The position numbers and the translations under genes were made by a program. A stretch of DNA of 64,000 nt from Luteimicrobium xylanilyticum (GTDB lineage: Bacteria > Actinomycetota > Actinomycetes > Actinomycetales > Cellulomonadaceae). Positions 13,896-29,427 of the stretch are shown here, in pieces (position 1 is the first letter of the stretch; every line of letters begins with the position of its first letter). The DNA lies in contig NZ_CP045529.1 of NCBI RefSeq assembly GCF_009429125.1, positions 1,736,001-1,800,000 of the forward strand. The letters run 5' to 3'. Under the pieces are notes generated by a model that worked only from the letters and a program-made list of their open reading frames with translations, was not told the origin of the DNA and did not search any database.

Positions 13896-15125
13896 ATGAC
13901 TGATCGCGTCGTGCTCGCCTACTCCGGCGGCCTGGACACCTCCGTCGCCATCGGCTGGATCGGCGAGGCCACGGGCGCCGAGGTCATCGCCGTCGCGGTC
14001 GACGTCGGCCAGGGCGGCGAGGACCTCTCCGTCATCCGTCAGCGCGCGCTGGACTGCGGCGCCGTCGAGGCCTACGTCGCGGACGCCCGCGACGAGTTCG
14101 CGGCCGAGTACTGCATGCCCGCGCTGCGTGCGAACGGCATGTACGAGGGCCGCTACCCGCTCGTCTCGGCGCTCTCGCGCCCCGTCATCGTCAAGCACCT
14201 CGTGCGCGCGGCCCGCCAGTTCGGCGCGGACACCGTCGCGCACGGCTGCACCGGCAAGGGCAACGACCAGGTCCGCTTCGAGGTCGCGACGACGTCGCTC
14301 GCCCCCGAGCTCAAGTCGATCGCGCCGGTGCGCGACCTGGCGCTCACGCGCGAGAAGGCCATCGACTACGCCGAGAAGCACGACCTGCCGATCGCGACGA
14401 CCAAGCACAACCCGTTCTCGATCGACCAGAACGTGTGGGGCCGCGCCGTCGAGACGGGCTTCCTCGAGGACATCTGGAACGAGCCCACCAAGGACGTCTA
14501 CTCCTACACCGACGACCCGACCTTCCCGCCGGTCGCGGACGAGGTCGTCATCACGTTCGAGCAGGGCGTCCCCGTCGCGATCGACGGCACCGCCGTCACC
14601 CCGCTGCAGGCGATCCAGGAGATGAACCGCCGTGCGGGCGCCCAGGGCGTGGGCCGCATCGACATCGTCGAGGACCGCCTCGTCGGCATCAAGTCGCGCG
14701 AGATCTACGAGGCGCCGGGTGCCATCGCGCTCATCGCCGCGCACCAGGAGCTCGAGAACGTGACGCTCGAGCGCGAGCAGGCCCGCTACAAGCGCCTGAT
14801 CGAGCAGCGCTGGTCGGAGCTCGTCTACGACGCGATGTGGTTCAGCCCGCTCAAGCGCTCGCTCGACGCGTTCATCGACGACACGCAGAAGTACGTCTCC
14901 GGCGACATCCGGATGGTGCTGCACGGCGGTCGCGCGACGGTCACGGGCCGCCGCAGCGAGGCGTCGCTGTACGACTTCAACCTCGCCACCTACGACGAGG
15001 GCGACGCGTTCGACCAGTCGCAGGCCCGTGGCTTCATCGAGATCTACGGCCTCCAGGCCAAGCTCTCGGCCGCTCGTGACGTGAAGTTCGGCAACGGCGT
15101 CGACTTCGGCACCGGGGCGCTCTGA
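13896..15125 (+). CDS. argG: argininosuccinate synthase
   Basis: ATP-dependent condensation of citrulline with aspartate; 409 residues. The N-terminal PP-loop [17 protein letters not shown] is immediate, followed by [14 protein letters not shown] and later [13 protein letters not shown]. Two nearby in-frame ATGs exist (13887 and 13896); the second has AGAAAGAGA at a better distance and starts right at the conserved [11 protein letters not shown]. There is a 49-bp gap after argR in which I see no clear promoter or ARG box, so it is probably read from argC. Confidence 0.96.
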   Translation: MTDRVVLAYSGGLDTSVAIGWIGEATGAEVIAVAVDVGQGGEDLSVIRQRALDCGAVEAYVADARDEFAAEYCMPALRANGMYEGRYPLVSALSRPVIVKHLVRAARQFGADTVAHGCTGKGNDQVRFEVATTSLAPELKSIAPVRDLALTREKAIDYAEKHDLPIATTKHNPFSIDQNVWGRAVETGFLEDIWNEPTKDVYSYTDDPTFPPVADEVVITFEQGVPVAIDGTAVTPLQAIQEMNRRAGAQGVGRIDIVEDRLVGIKSREIYEAPGAIALIAAHQELENVTLEREQARYKRLIEQRWSELVYDAMWFSPLKRSLDAFIDDTQKYVSGDIRMVLHGGRATVTGRRSEASLYDFNLATYDEGDAFDQSQARGFIEIYGLQAKLSAARDVKFGNGVDFGTGAL

Positions 15126-16619
<1,494 letters not shown>

Positions 16620-16653
16620 CCGCCCGCGCCGCAGGACGCCGGGGCCTGAGCGC

Positions 16654-17229
16654 GTGAGCGTGTCCCCGGTGGTCCTCGCGGAGCTCGTGACCCGCACCCG
16701 TGACGGCGAGCCGCGTCTCGGCCCCGCGGGGGACCGTGCGCGGCTCGTGGTCGTGGACGGCCCGGCGGGCTCGGGCAAGTCGACGCTCGCCGCGCAGCTC
16801 GGCGACGCGCTGCCCGCGCAGGTCGTGCACATGGACGACCTGTACGAGGGCTGGTCCGGTCTGCGTGCGGGGACGGACCGGCTCGCCCGGCAGGTCCTGG
16901 CGCCGTGGGCGGACGGTCGCGACGGCCGCTACGCACGCTACGACTGGGAGGCCGGCGCGTTCGCCGAGGAGCACGAGGTCCCGCGCGCACCCTTCCTCGT
17001 CGTCGAGGGCTGTGGCGCCGGCGCCCGACGGCTCGCGCGCCTCACGACGCTGCTCGTGTGGGTCGAGGCGCCCGACGACGTCCGCCTGGCCCGCGGGCTC
17101 GCACGCGACGGCGAGGACGCGCGCGAGCACTGGCTCGCGTGGATGCGCGAGGAGCGCGACGTCTACGCGGTCGAGGGCACAGCCGAGCGTGCCGACGTCC
17201 GGTTGGACGGCTGGGGCAGGGCCGCATGA
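16654..17229 (+). CDS. small P-loop NTPase, uridine-kinase-like
   Basis: A 191-residue soluble protein with a Walker A site GPAGSGKSTLAAQL (about residues 38-51) and a DDLYEGW block just after it, as in uridine kinase and (d)NMP-kinase-like ATPases. VVEGCGAGARRLA and a DDVRLARGLARDGED lid-like segment follow. It is annotated in related genomes as uridine kinase or ATP-binding protein. Substrate specificity cannot be judged, and true Udk enzymes are usually longer. It starts 34 bases after argH and its stop overlaps the mpg start (ATGA), so it probably belongs to the end of the arginine transcript. Confidence 0.7.
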   Translation: MSVSPVVLAELVTRTRDGEPRLGPAGDRARLVVVDGPAGSGKSTLAAQLGDALPAQVVHMDDLYEGWSGLRAGTDRLARQVLAPWADGRDGRYARYDWEAGAFAEEHEVPRAPFLVVEGCGAGARRLARLTTLLVWVEAPDDVRLARGLARDGEDAREHWLAWMREERDVYAVEGTAERADVRLDGWGRAA

Positions 17230-17903
17230 CGGCCCTCGACCCCGCCACCGTCCCTCGCCGCGCCTGGTTCGAGCGGGACGTGCACGACGTCGCCCGCGAC
17301 CTCCTCGGAGCGTTCGTCACCCGGCGGAGCCCGCTCGGCGACGTGACGCTCCGCGTCACCGAGGTCGAGGCCTACGACGGCGAGCGCGACCCCGGGTCGC
17401 ACGCCTTCCGCGGGCCCTCGCAGCGCAACCGCGCGATGTTCGGCGCGGCCGGGCGGCTCTACGTGTACCGCCACCTGGGTCTTCACCACTGCGTCAACGT
17501 GGTCTGCGGACCCGAGGGCCGCGCGTCGGCGGTGCTGCTGCGGGCGGGGGAGATCACCGACGGCGTCGACCTGGCCCGGTCGCGTCGCCTCGCTAAGGGA
17601 CGCTGCGACACGGACCGGCAGATCGCCCGCGGTCCCGCGCGGCTCGCCGTCGCGCTCGACCTCGACCTCGACGAGTACGGTGCGGACCTCGCCGACCCCG
17701 CGGGCGCGATCGTCGTCCACCTCCCGGTGCCGGACGGCGCAACGGCAGACGGCGCCCGGCGCACGGCCGGGGAGATCCGCACCGGTCCGCGCGTGGGGGT
17801 CTCCGGCGACGGGGGCGACGCCGCGCTCTTCCCGTGGCGCTACTGGCTGACGGACGAGCCGACGGTCTCGGACTACCGCGCAGTGCGCGCTCGGAAGCGC
17901 TGA
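17226..17903 (+). CDS. mpg: DNA-3-methyladenine glycosylase (AAG/Mpg family)
   Basis: Base-excision repair glycosylase that removes alkylated purines; 225 residues. The AAG fold signature is present: [32 protein letters not shown] (containing the catalytic glutamate), [19 protein letters not shown] and [23 protein letters not shown] (the region that flips and reads the base). ATG 17226 overlaps the upstream kinase stop. Placing mpg directly before tyrS is the same as in Mycobacterium tuberculosis as I recall it (Rv1688-Rv1689). Confidence 0.93.
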   Translation: MTALDPATVPRRAWFERDVHDVARDLLGAFVTRRSPLGDVTLRVTEVEAYDGERDPGSHAFRGPSQRNRAMFGAAGRLYVYRHLGLHHCVNVVCGPEGRASAVLLRAGEITDGVDLARSRRLAKGRCDTDRQIARGPARLAVALDLDLDEYGADLADPAGAIVVHLPVPDGATADGARRTAGEIRTGPRVGVSGDGGDAALFPWRYWLTDEPTVSDYRAVRARKR

Positions 17904-17937
17904 TGCCCACGGCGGTCCGGCGACCGGCGCCCTCCGT

Positions 17938-17970
17938 GGAACGCCGCCGCGCGGAACGGCGCCGCGTTCC
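17938..17970 (+). terminator. GC-rich hairpin between mpg and tyrS
   Basis: GGAACGC (17938-17944) pairs with GCGTTCC (17964-17970), continued inward by CGCCG/CGGCG with a two-base bulge. It lies 35 bases after the mpg stop and ahead of tyrS, and has no T-run. It could end the arginine-mpg transcript; it could also be tyrS leader structure. Confidence 0.45.
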
Positions 17971-18057
17971 GGAGCGCCGACACGGCACACTAGGAGCGCG
18001 GCCCGTCCGGGGCCGCCCAGCGCGCGCCCCGGTGGGGCGCCGGACGAAGGAGTGGTT

Positions 18058-19338
18058 GTGAGCGACGTTCTCGACGAGCTGCAATGGCGGGGCCTGGTGG
18101 CGCAGTCCACCGACGAGGCCGCGCTGCGCGACGCGCTGGGAGCAGGTCCGGTCACCTACTACTGCGGCTTCGACCCGACGGCGCCGAGCCTCCACCACGG
18201 CAACCTGGTCCAGCTGATCCTGCTGCGCCACCTGCAGCTCGCCGGGCACCGGTGCATCGCTTTGGTGGGCGGTGCGACGGGGATGATCGGGGACCCGCGC
18301 CAGTCGGGTGAGCGGGTGCTCAACGACAAGGAGACGGTGGCGGCCTGGGTGGAGCGGCTGAAGGCACAGATCGCGCCGATCCTGGACCTGGAGGGCGAGA
18401 ACCCGGCGACGTTGGTCAACAACCTCGACTGGACTGCGCCGATGTCGGCGATCGACTTCCTGCGTGACGTCGGCAAGCACTACCGGCTCGGGACGATGCT
18501 GGCCAAGGACACGGTGGCGCGGCGGTTGTCGTCGGAGGACGGCATCTCCTTCACGGAGTTCAGCTACCAGATCCTGCAGGGGATGGACTACCTGCAGCTG
18601 TACCGCGACCACGGCGTGACGCTGCAGACGGGCGGCAACGACCAGTGGGGCAACCTGCTCTCGGGCGTCGAGCTGATCCGCAAGGTGGAGGGCGCCCACG
18701 TGCACGTGCTGACGACGCCGCTCATCACGAAGGCGGACGGCACGAAGTTCGGCAAGACGGAGGGCGGGGCCGTGTGGCTCGCGCCCGACATGATGTCCCC
18801 GTACGCCTTCTACCAGTTCTGGGTCAACGCCGACGACGCCGACGTGGTCCGCTTCCTGAAGGTGTTCACGTTCCGCTCGCGGGAGGAGATCGCCGAGCTG
18901 GAGCGGTCGGTCCAGGAGCGTCCGGCGGCGCGCGAGGCGCAGCGCGCCCTGGCATCGGACGTCACGACCCTCGTCCACGGCCCGGACGCGACGAAGGCGG
19001 TCATCGCGGCGAGCCAGGCGCTCTTCGGCCGCGGTGACCTCGCGGAGCTCGACGAGTCGACGCTCGCGTCAGCCGTGGCCGAGCTCCCGCGCGTGGACGT
19101 CGCGCCGGGGACGCCCGTCGTCGAGGCGTTCGTCGGCGCGGGCCTGGTGGCGGGGCGCTCGGCGGCACGACGAGCGATCGCCGAGGGCGGCGCCTACGTG
19201 AACAACGTCAAGGTGACGGGGGAGGACGCGACCCTCGATCCCGCGGAGCTGCTGCACGGGAGGTACGCGCTGCTGCGGCGCGGAAAGCGCACGCTCGCGC
19301 TCGCGGTGGTCGATCCCGAGGCGGCCGGCCGGCCGTAG
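18058..19338 (+). CDS. tyrS: tyrosyl-tRNA synthetase
   Basis: Class I synthetase that charges tRNA-Tyr; 426 residues. The HIGH-like motif is in [20 protein letters not shown], the tyrosine pocket is [13 protein letters not shown] with GGNDQWGNL, and the KMSKS-like loop is [10 protein letters not shown]-terminal S4-type RNA-binding segment follows ([19 protein letters not shown]). GTG 18058 was preferred to GTG 18052 because GAAGGAG ends five bases before it. A 154-bp gap separates it from mpg. I see no T-box-like leader. Its mRNA ends at the perfect hairpin at 19379-19415. Confidence 0.96.
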   Translation: MSDVLDELQWRGLVAQSTDEAALRDALGAGPVTYYCGFDPTAPSLHHGNLVQLILLRHLQLAGHRCIALVGGATGMIGDPRQSGERVLNDKETVAAWVERLKAQIAPILDLEGENPATLVNNLDWTAPMSAIDFLRDVGKHYRLGTMLAKDTVARRLSSEDGISFTEFSYQILQGMDYLQLYRDHGVTLQTGGNDQWGNLLSGVELIRKVEGAHVHVLTTPLITKADGTKFGKTEGGAVWLAPDMMSPYAFYQFWVNADDADVVRFLKVFTFRSREEIAELERSVQERPAAREAQRALASDVTTLVHGPDATKAVIAASQALFGRGDLAELDESTLASAVAELPRVDVAPGTPVVEAFVGAGLVAGRSAARRAIAEGGAYVNNVKVTGEDATLDPAELLHGRYALLRRGKRTLALAVVDPEAAGRP

Positions 19339-19378
19339 GGACACGTTCACCGTCAGGCTGACGTCGGACGGGCACGAC

Positions 19379-19415
19379 CATGAGGGCCGGGGCGGTGCAC
19401 GCCCCGGCCCTCATG
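19379..19415 (+). terminator. tyrS terminator hairpin
   Basis: A perfect 16-bp stem (19379-19394 with 19400-19415) closes a five-base GTGCA loop, 40 bases after the tyrS stop. No T-run follows, which is usual in very high-GC actinobacteria. It separates tyrS from the rRNA promoters. Confidence 0.8.
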
Positions 19416-19565
19416 CGTCGGTGTCCCACCGGTCGAGGGCGGAGCAGCGCTGGCCGGCGGAGAGCGCAAGGGCCCGCGCCCAGCCGTCTGACCTGCGACG
19501 ACGTGGTCGTCCGCAGGTGAGTCGGCCGACCCCGTGGGTCACGTCGGGCCCGAGCGCAAGGGGAT

Positions 19566-19595
19566 TTGACCTCCGCCCCGTGCTCCCCGTAGTGT
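19566..19595 (+). promoter_or_regulatory. rRNA operon promoter P1 (candidate)
   Basis: TTGACC (19566-19571) and TAGTGT (19590-19595), 18 bases apart, match vegetative sigma consensus. They lie about 500 bases upstream of mature 16S in the gene-free stretch 19416-20091. The initially transcribed sequence resembles that after P2 (GTCGCCC/GTTGCCC followed by GGGAGG), suggesting a duplicated promoter. Confidence 0.65.
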
Positions 19596-19771
19596 TCTCG
19601 ACGTCGCCCGGCAGGGAGGAACGGACAGGCCAGTTTCGACTGGCGTGGCTGGTCCCCCGGGTACAACCCCTGAAGTCGATTCCACGGTCGCTCTGCGTCC
19701 GGAGACGGCCAGGGGCCTCGTCTCCCTCGCGGATCGCGGTTCGAGTCTTCCCCGGAAGATGCCGAGCTCGG

Positions 19772-19801
19772 TTTGCTGGTGGGGTGGGGGTCGGGTAAGA
19801 T
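19772..19801 (+). promoter_or_regulatory. rRNA operon promoter P2 (candidate)
   Basis: TTTGCT (19772-19777), 18 bases, TAAGAT (19796-19801), followed by GGAGAAGTTGCCCC, which resembles rRNA start regions of related Micrococcales. It is the proximal and probably stronger promoter, about 290 bases ahead of 16S. Confidence 0.7.
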
Positions 19802-19853
19802 GGAGAAGTTGCCCCAGTGAGAGCCCGGGAGGGTTTGAGCGGGTGAGCGTCCG

Positions 19854-19867
19854 TTTCTTGAGAACTC
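19854..19867 (+). promoter_or_regulatory. boxA-like antitermination element in the rRNA leader
   Basis: TTTCTTGAGAACTC resembles the boxA of mycobacterial rRNA leaders (TTGTTTGAGAACTC), which loads Nus factors so that the long untranslated transcript is not terminated. A second, shorter form (GCTTGAGAACT) occurs in the spacer before 23S at about 21990-22000. Both overlap the arms of the rRNA processing stems. Confidence 0.6.
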
Positions 19868-19878
19868 AACAGTGTGCT
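19867..19878 (+). other. 16S rRNA processing stem, 5' arm
   Basis: CAACAGTGTGCT is the exact reverse complement of AGCACACTGTTG at 21848-21859 in the 16S-23S spacer; flanking G-U and Watson-Crick pairs extend it. The pair would form the double-stranded stalk cut by RNase III to free pre-16S. Confidence 0.75.
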
Positions 19879-20091
19879 TGATAGTCAATGCCAATGAACT
19901 CTTGTCGGGTTGCTGGTGCTGCTTCGGTGGTGTTGGTGGTCTGGTGGGGGTGTTTTTTGGACGAGAATCGAACCAGTTGGTTTGGTTCTGGCCAGTTTGA
20001 TTGATCGCCTGCAGTTTTGTGGGTGTTCTTCGTATGGTTTGTTGACTGTGTCTGGCTCCTTGTGGGTTGGGTGTGGTTGGCGTTGAAACAT

Positions 20092-25220
<5,129 letters not shown>

Positions 25221-25327
25221 CCAACAACATGTCATGTTTCGCGTCCACTGTGCGGTTCTAGAGCCACCGGCACACCCACCCCCGGGACACACACCCCGGG
25301 GGCAGGGCCCCGAACAGGTTCATAGAG

Positions 25328-25444
25328 TTACGGCGGTCATAGCGAAGGGGAAACGCCCGGTCCCATTCCGAACCCGGAAGCTAAGCCCTTCAGCGCCGAT
25401 GGTACTGCCCTGGTGACGGGGTGGGAGAGTAGGACGCCGCCGAA
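25328..25444 (+). rRNA. rrf: 5S ribosomal RNA
   Basis: About 117 bases starting TTACGGCGGTCATAGCG and containing CCCGGTCCCATTCCGAACCC and GGTACTGCCCTGG. The 5' segment TTACGGCGG pairs with the 3' segment CGCCGCCGA to close helix I. It follows 23S by about 107 bases. Confidence 0.95.
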
Positions 25445-25455
25445 CACCCATTCAA

Positions 25456-25487
25456 CCGAAGGCCACCCCACCCGGGGTGGCCTTCGG
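25456..25487 (+). terminator. rRNA operon terminator
   Basis: A perfect 14-bp stem (CCGAAGGCCACCCC with its complement) closes a four-base loop, 11 bases after 5S. There is no T-run. The following 90 bases up to the insertion sequence hold no gene that I can see. Confidence 0.88.
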
Positions 25488-25597
25488 CATATCCGCACCC
25501 GACCAGACCGACGGGCTCCACCGCGAGGCCCGGCTCGACGGGGACGCGTACGGCTGTCGGCGTCGTCGATGGCCTGAGAGGGCGTCTGGGAACTCGG

Positions 25598-26311
25598 TCA
25601 GCGGGTGAGGCGTCGGCTCAGTTGCCAGGTCGATGCGGCCCAGATCATGGCTTCGTGGACCTCGGGCAGGGTCTCGTAGTCGCGCACGAGGCGGCGGTGC
25701 TTGGTCAGCCATGCGAAGGTGCGTTCCACGACCCAGCGGCGGCGGAGCAGGACGAAGCCTTTGGCGGCCTCGGGGCGTTTGACCACGCCGATCGCGAGGT
25801 TCCAGATCTTCTTCGCGTCGGTGACGAATCTGCCCGCGTACCCGCCGTCGGCCCAGACCAGCTCGATCGTGGAGAACGCCTCGCGCAGGCGTGCGGTGAT
25901 GCGGAACGCGCCGTCACGGTCCTGCAACGACGCGACCGTGACGACCACCGCGAGCAGGAGGCCGCCGGTGTCTACCGCGAGATGTCGCTTGCGGCCCTTG
26001 GTCTTCTTGCCTGCGTCATACCCGCTGGAGGCGTTCGGGACGGTGTCGGCACCGCGCACGGTCTGGGAGTCGATCACTGCCGCGGTCGGCCACGGCCCGC
26101 GACCGTCCCGGGCTCGGGCTCGTTCACGCAGTGCGGCGTAGACCCGGCACCATGCCCCGGCCCGTGACCAGGCCCGGAACCGGGCATACACCGTCTGATA
26201 CGGCGGGAAGTCGGCCGGTAGCTGACGCCAGGAGATCCCGCCCCGGATCAGGTAGAAGACCGCGTCCAGGACCAGACGCCGGTCCCACTTCTCGGCCCGT
26301 CCGCCCTTGCC
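25598..26311 (-). pseudogene. IS5-family transposase, 3' part (interrupted)
   Basis: This is the C-terminal ~236 codons of the DDE transposase. From the first internal start the translation is identical to the intact copy, including AVIDSQTV, VWADGGYAG and RRWVVERTFAWL (the D, D and E of the active site). The first 54 codons are cut off by the IS21-family insertion and lie at 28839-29000. It is inactive as a unit; a truncated product starting at the internal ATG (MYARFRAW) could be made but lacks the N-terminal region. Confidence 0.9.
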
Positions 26312-26478
26312 TGAGTGTGGTCACCTGAAGTGGCCCCACCTGGTGCCGGTTTCGTCGCGGATTCTGGCCCCGTTTGGGGTCGTGGGTGCGCGGGTCGGGT
26401 GGGTTCGCGTGTCGTCACGAATGTTGGCCCCACCCCGGGGTTCAGATCTTCTCGACAAGGGTTGTCGGGGAGGTCGGG

Positions 26479-28014
26479 ATGGTCAGGTCCAGGGTGGAGC
26501 TGTTCGAGGAGATCCGTGTTGATCACCGCCGGGAGGGGCTCTCGATCCGGGAGCTCGCTGCGCGGCACAAGGTCCACAGGCGCACGGTGCGGGCGGCGTT
26601 GGCCTCGCCGGTCCCGCCTGCGCGTAAGGAGTACTCGCCGCGGGGCCGGCCCGCGGTCGACCCGTTCCGGGACGTGATCGACGCCTGGCTGGTCGCGGAC
26701 GCGGCGGCACCTGTCAAGCAGCGGCACACGGCCCGGCGGGTCTGGCAGCGGCTCGTGGCTGAGCACGGGGCGGACGTGTCGGAGGTCAGCGTCTCGCGGT
26801 ATGTCGCCGTGCGGCGCCGTGAGTTGGGCTTGGACAAGGTCGAGGTGTTCGTCCCGCAGGCCCACGACCCGGGCGCGGAGGCCGAGGTCGACTTCGGGGA
26901 GTTCCACGTCTTGCTCGCGGGAGCGGACGTGAAGGTCTGGATGTTCGCGATGCGGCTGTCCGCGTCGGGCAAGGCGTTCCACTACGGGTTCGCGAACCAG
27001 GCGTCCGAGGCGTTCTTGGAGGGGCACGTGCGTGCTTTGGCCTACTTCGGTGGAGTGCCGGCCCGGGTCCGGTATGACAACCTCAAGCCCGCGGTGGTCC
27101 GGATCCTCAAGGGTCGTGACCGGGAGGAGAACGACCGGTTCACCGCGTTGCGCAGCCACTACGGGTTCGACTCGTTCTTCTGTATCCCGGGCAAGGAAGG
27201 GGCCCACGAGAAGGGCGGCATCGAGGGCGAGATCGGCCGGTTCCGCCGCCGCCACCTGACGCCCGTGCCGCAGGTGGCCTCGATGGGCGCCCTGAACGAT
27301 CTGATCGCCGCGGGTGACGACGCGGACGACGACCGGGTGATCACCGGGCACCACGCATGCGTGGGGGTCGAGTTCGCCGCCGAGGCCCAGGCGCTGTTGC
27401 CGCTGCCCGGTGAGGGGTTCGACCCGGCGACGATCTTGTCCGCGAAGGTCGACTCACGGTCGCGGGTGTGCGTGCGTCAGGCCTACTACTCGGTCCCGGT
27501 GCGTTACGTCGCCCGGCGCCTGACCGTGCGCCTGGGCGCGACCAGCGTCGAGGTCTGCGACGGGGCCCAGACCGTGGCCACCCACGAGCGGGCCACCGCG
27601 AAGTACGTCGATGTCCTGGACCTGGACCACTACCTGGAGATCCTCGCAAGGAAGCCCGGCGCGCTACCGGGCGCGAGCGCTCTCGAGCAGGCCAAGAAGG
27701 CCGGGGTGTTCACGCTCGCGCACCAGGCCTACTGGGACGCGGCCCGGGCCAAACGCGGAGACGGGCCGGGCACGAGGGACCTGATCGAGATCCTCCTGGC
27801 CCAGCGCACCCTGCCCGCCGCGGCACTCGAGGCCGCGATGCGCACCGCCGTTGACACCGGGGTGATCGAGGCGGCCTGCGTGATCATCGATGCCCGCCGC
27901 GGCGCCGAACCACCCGTCGCGCCCGTGATCGACCTCGGCGCCGTGGCCCGTTACGACCGGCCCGCCCCGACCCTGGACGGCTACGACACCCTGCTCACCG
28001 GGAGCGACCGATGA
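26479..28014 (+). CDS. istA: IS21-family transposase IstA
   Basis: DDE integrase of 511 residues. An N-terminal helix-turn-helix (LSIRELAARHKVHRRTVRAAL, about residues 20-40) binds the ends. The catalytic core follows: Asp138 in EVDFGEFHV, Asp200 in RYDNLKPAV and Glu249 in EKGGIEGE. A C-terminal Mu-type beta-barrel region follows (RVCVRQAYYSVPVRYV). ATG 26479 was chosen for its GGGGAGG ribosome-binding site; the longer upstream frame runs through the terminal repeats. Its stop overlaps the istB start (ATGA), as normal in this family. Confidence 0.95.
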   Translation: MVRSRVELFEEIRVDHRREGLSIRELAARHKVHRRTVRAALASPVPPARKEYSPRGRPAVDPFRDVIDAWLVADAAAPVKQRHTARRVWQRLVAEHGADVSEVSVSRYVAVRRRELGLDKVEVFVPQAHDPGAEAEVDFGEFHVLLAGADVKVWMFAMRLSASGKAFHYGFANQASEAFLEGHVRALAYFGGVPARVRYDNLKPAVVRILKGRDREENDRFTALRSHYGFDSFFCIPGKEGAHEKGGIEGEIGRFRRRHLTPVPQVASMGALNDLIAAGDDADDDRVITGHHACVGVEFAAEAQALLPLPGEGFDPATILSAKVDSRSRVCVRQAYYSVPVRYVARRLTVRLGATSVEVCDGAQTVATHERATAKYVDVLDLDHYLEILARKPGALPGASALEQAKKAGVFTLAHQAYWDAARAKRGDGPGTRDLIEILLAQRTLPAAALEAAMRTAVDTGVIEAACVIIDARRGAEPPVAPVIDLGAVARYDRPAPTLDGYDTLLTGSDR

Positions 28015-28775
28015 CCAGCGAGGACGCCGCCCTGGCCGCGATCAACGTCGCCACCAGGGACCTGTTCTTGCCGACCGTGCGCGCCGAGGCCGGGCCCCTG
28101 GCCGCCGGCGCGCTGCGTGAGCAGCGCACCCACCTGGCCTACCTCGCCGACGTGTTGACCGCGGAAGTCGACGCCCGCGCCGAACGCCGCCGCGCCAGGC
28201 GGATCAAGGAAGCCAAGTTCCCCCGCACCAAACGCCTCGCGGACTTCGACACCTCCCGTTCCGCGGTCGACGGTGCGACCCTCGCCGCCCTGGCCACCGG
28301 AACCTACCTCGACGCCGGCGAACCCGTGGTCCTGCTCGGTGACTCGGGCACTGGCAAGACCCACCTGCTCATCGCGCTCGGCATCGCGGCCTGCGAGCTG
28401 GGCAAGGCCGTGCGCTACACCACCTGCGCGAACCTCATCAACGAGCTCGTCGAAGCAGCCGACGACCGGCAACTGGCCCGCACCGTGGCCCGCTACGCGC
28501 GCCTGGACCTGCTCTTGCTCGACGAGCTCGGCTACGTCCACGCCGACCCCCGCGGCGCCGAGTTCCTCTTCCAGATCATCACCGAACGCGAGGAGAGGTC
28601 CTCCATCGCGATCGCCACCAACCTGCCCTTCAGCGAATGGGGCACCGTGTTCCCCGACCCCAGGCTCGTCGCCGCGATCGTCGACCGCGTGACCTTCAAC
28701 GCCCACATCCTGCAAACCGGGACCGAGTCCTACCGCCTCCGCATCACCAAAACACGCGCCCCACGCAACAAGTAG
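28011..28775 (+). CDS. istB: IS21-family helper ATPase IstB
   Basis: AAA+ ATPase of 254 residues related to DnaC. It remodels target DNA and activates IstA. Walker A is GDSGTGKTHLLIALG (about residues 106-120), Walker B is LLLLDELGYV, and sensor-type SSIAIATNLPFSEW follows. The N-terminal ~70 residues contain the helical IstA-interaction region. It is translationally coupled to istA. The gene is full length, so the element should be active if transcribed. Confidence 0.95.
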   Translation: MTSEDAALAAINVATRDLFLPTVRAEAGPLAAGALREQRTHLAYLADVLTAEVDARAERRRARRIKEAKFPRTKRLADFDTSRSAVDGATLAALATGTYLDAGEPVVLLGDSGTGKTHLLIALGIAACELGKAVRYTTCANLINELVEAADDRQLARTVARYARLDLLLLDELGYVHADPRGAEFLFQIITEREERSSIAIATNLPFSEWGTVFPDPRLVAAIVDRVTFNAHILQTGTESYRLRITKTRAPRNK

Positions 28776-28838
28776 CACTACCGTGCAGGGGCCAGAATTC
28801 ACGACGACAAGTGGGGCCAGAAGACTTGACTACACGCA

Positions 28839-29000
28839 CTTGCCGCCCGTGTTCCCCGGCGCCGGCAACCAAGGCTCGATCAGTGCCCACTGGGCGTCCG
28901 TGATCGACGACGACGGGTAGAAATGGCGCCGGCCCGGCGTGCCCGGGCGCCCGCGGTGGGCCGGGCACGACGAACAACCACACTTCGGGGATACTGGCAC
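28839..29000 (-). pseudogene. IS5-family transposase, 5' part (interrupted)
   Basis: Exactly 54 codons from the GTG start to the IS21-family insertion point, including the repeated CTTGCC. It reads MPVSPKCGCSSCPAHRGR and then the ITDAQWALIEPWLPAPGN block that opens the intact copy. Together with 25598-26311 it makes one disrupted transposase gene. Confidence 0.88.
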
Positions 29001-29110
29001 GCGAACTCCTGGTAGCAGCGGTCGGTCTCGACAACCCCACTTCTACCAGGAGTTCCTCACATACCGGACATCACACCCACCCTGGTCACGAGTTCACAGA
29101 CGCCCTCTGA

Positions 29111-29427
29111 GAGGGATTTCGGCCGGGCGCGCAGGTCCAGGTCGCGCGCCATGGGAGAATGGCTCCTGCATGTCGATTCCCTGAGCTCCGCAGGCATGCG
29201 AGTGCCCCGGGCGTCTCTGCGGAGTTCTCGGGACCGTGCCGGGGCGCGGTCCGGGCGGGCCCGGTAGGGAGGAACGTCATCCCCTCGTAGCGACCGAGAT
29301 CATGCGTGCCTCTCGGCCTGCGGAACGCCCCCGGCGCGCGGCGCCACCAAGCGCACGACAGGATCAAGAACAGCGAAGCGCGTCGGGGTGACCCGCGGAC
29401 ACGCGCACGGAACGAGGAGCTACCCAC
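29111..29427 (+). promoter_or_regulatory. 317-bp gene-free leader upstream of the TPR gene
   Basis: No protein gene is convincing here. A 7-bp stem (29126-29132 with 29144-29150) and an 8-bp stem CTCCGCAG/CTGCGGAG (29186-29193 with 29217-29224) are present. GAGAAT at 29155-29160 could be a -10, without a clear -35. A four-codon ATG frame at 29170-29184 is noted only as a curiosity. The native promoter may have been altered by the IS insertion at 29107. Confidence 0.4.

Larger units (their letters stand above)
26312..28838 (+). mobile_element. IS21-family insertion sequence, complete
   Basis: 2,527 bp flanked by a 6-bp target duplication CTTGCC (26306-26311 and 28839-28844) made inside the IS5-family transposase gene. 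The outer ends TGAGTGTGGTCACC and, reversed, TGCGTGTAGTCAAG form imperfect inverted repeats. Inside both ends are copies of a TTCTGGCCCC-like repeat (26352-26363 on the left; two reversed copies at 28789-28824), the multiple terminal repeats typical of IS21 elements. It carries istA and istB and appears intact. Confidence 0.92.
25578..29107 (-). mobile_element. IS5-family element, copy A, split by an IS21-family insertion
   Basis: Ends are defined by comparison with the intact copy at 60112-61108. The terminal inverted repeats GAGGGCGTCTGTGAACTCG (transposase 5' side, at 29107) and GAGGGCGTCTGGGAACTCG (at 25578) are kept, and TGA flanks both sides (25575-25577, 29108-29110), fitting a 3-bp TNA-type duplication. 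A 2,527-bp IS21-family element at 26312-28838 splits the transposase frame. Without it the element would be about 1.0 kb. It lies 90 bases beyond the rRNA terminator. Confidence 0.88.

Noticed and set aside
17904-18057. T-box leader upstream of tyrS
   Set aside because: There is no T-box consensus (TGGNACCGCG-type) and only one short hairpin; the gap is too small for a specifier-loop structure.
19700-19775. Possible tRNA around GGTTCGAGTC at 19739-19748
   Set aside because: The T-loop-like string is present, but the T-stem does not pair and no acceptor stem or anticodon arm can be drawn. It is rRNA leader sequence.
29170-29184. Four-codon leader peptide (ATG TCG ATT CCC TGA) before the TPR gene
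   Set aside because: It has no good ribosome-binding site and is not rich in any regulatory amino acid; it is likely chance.
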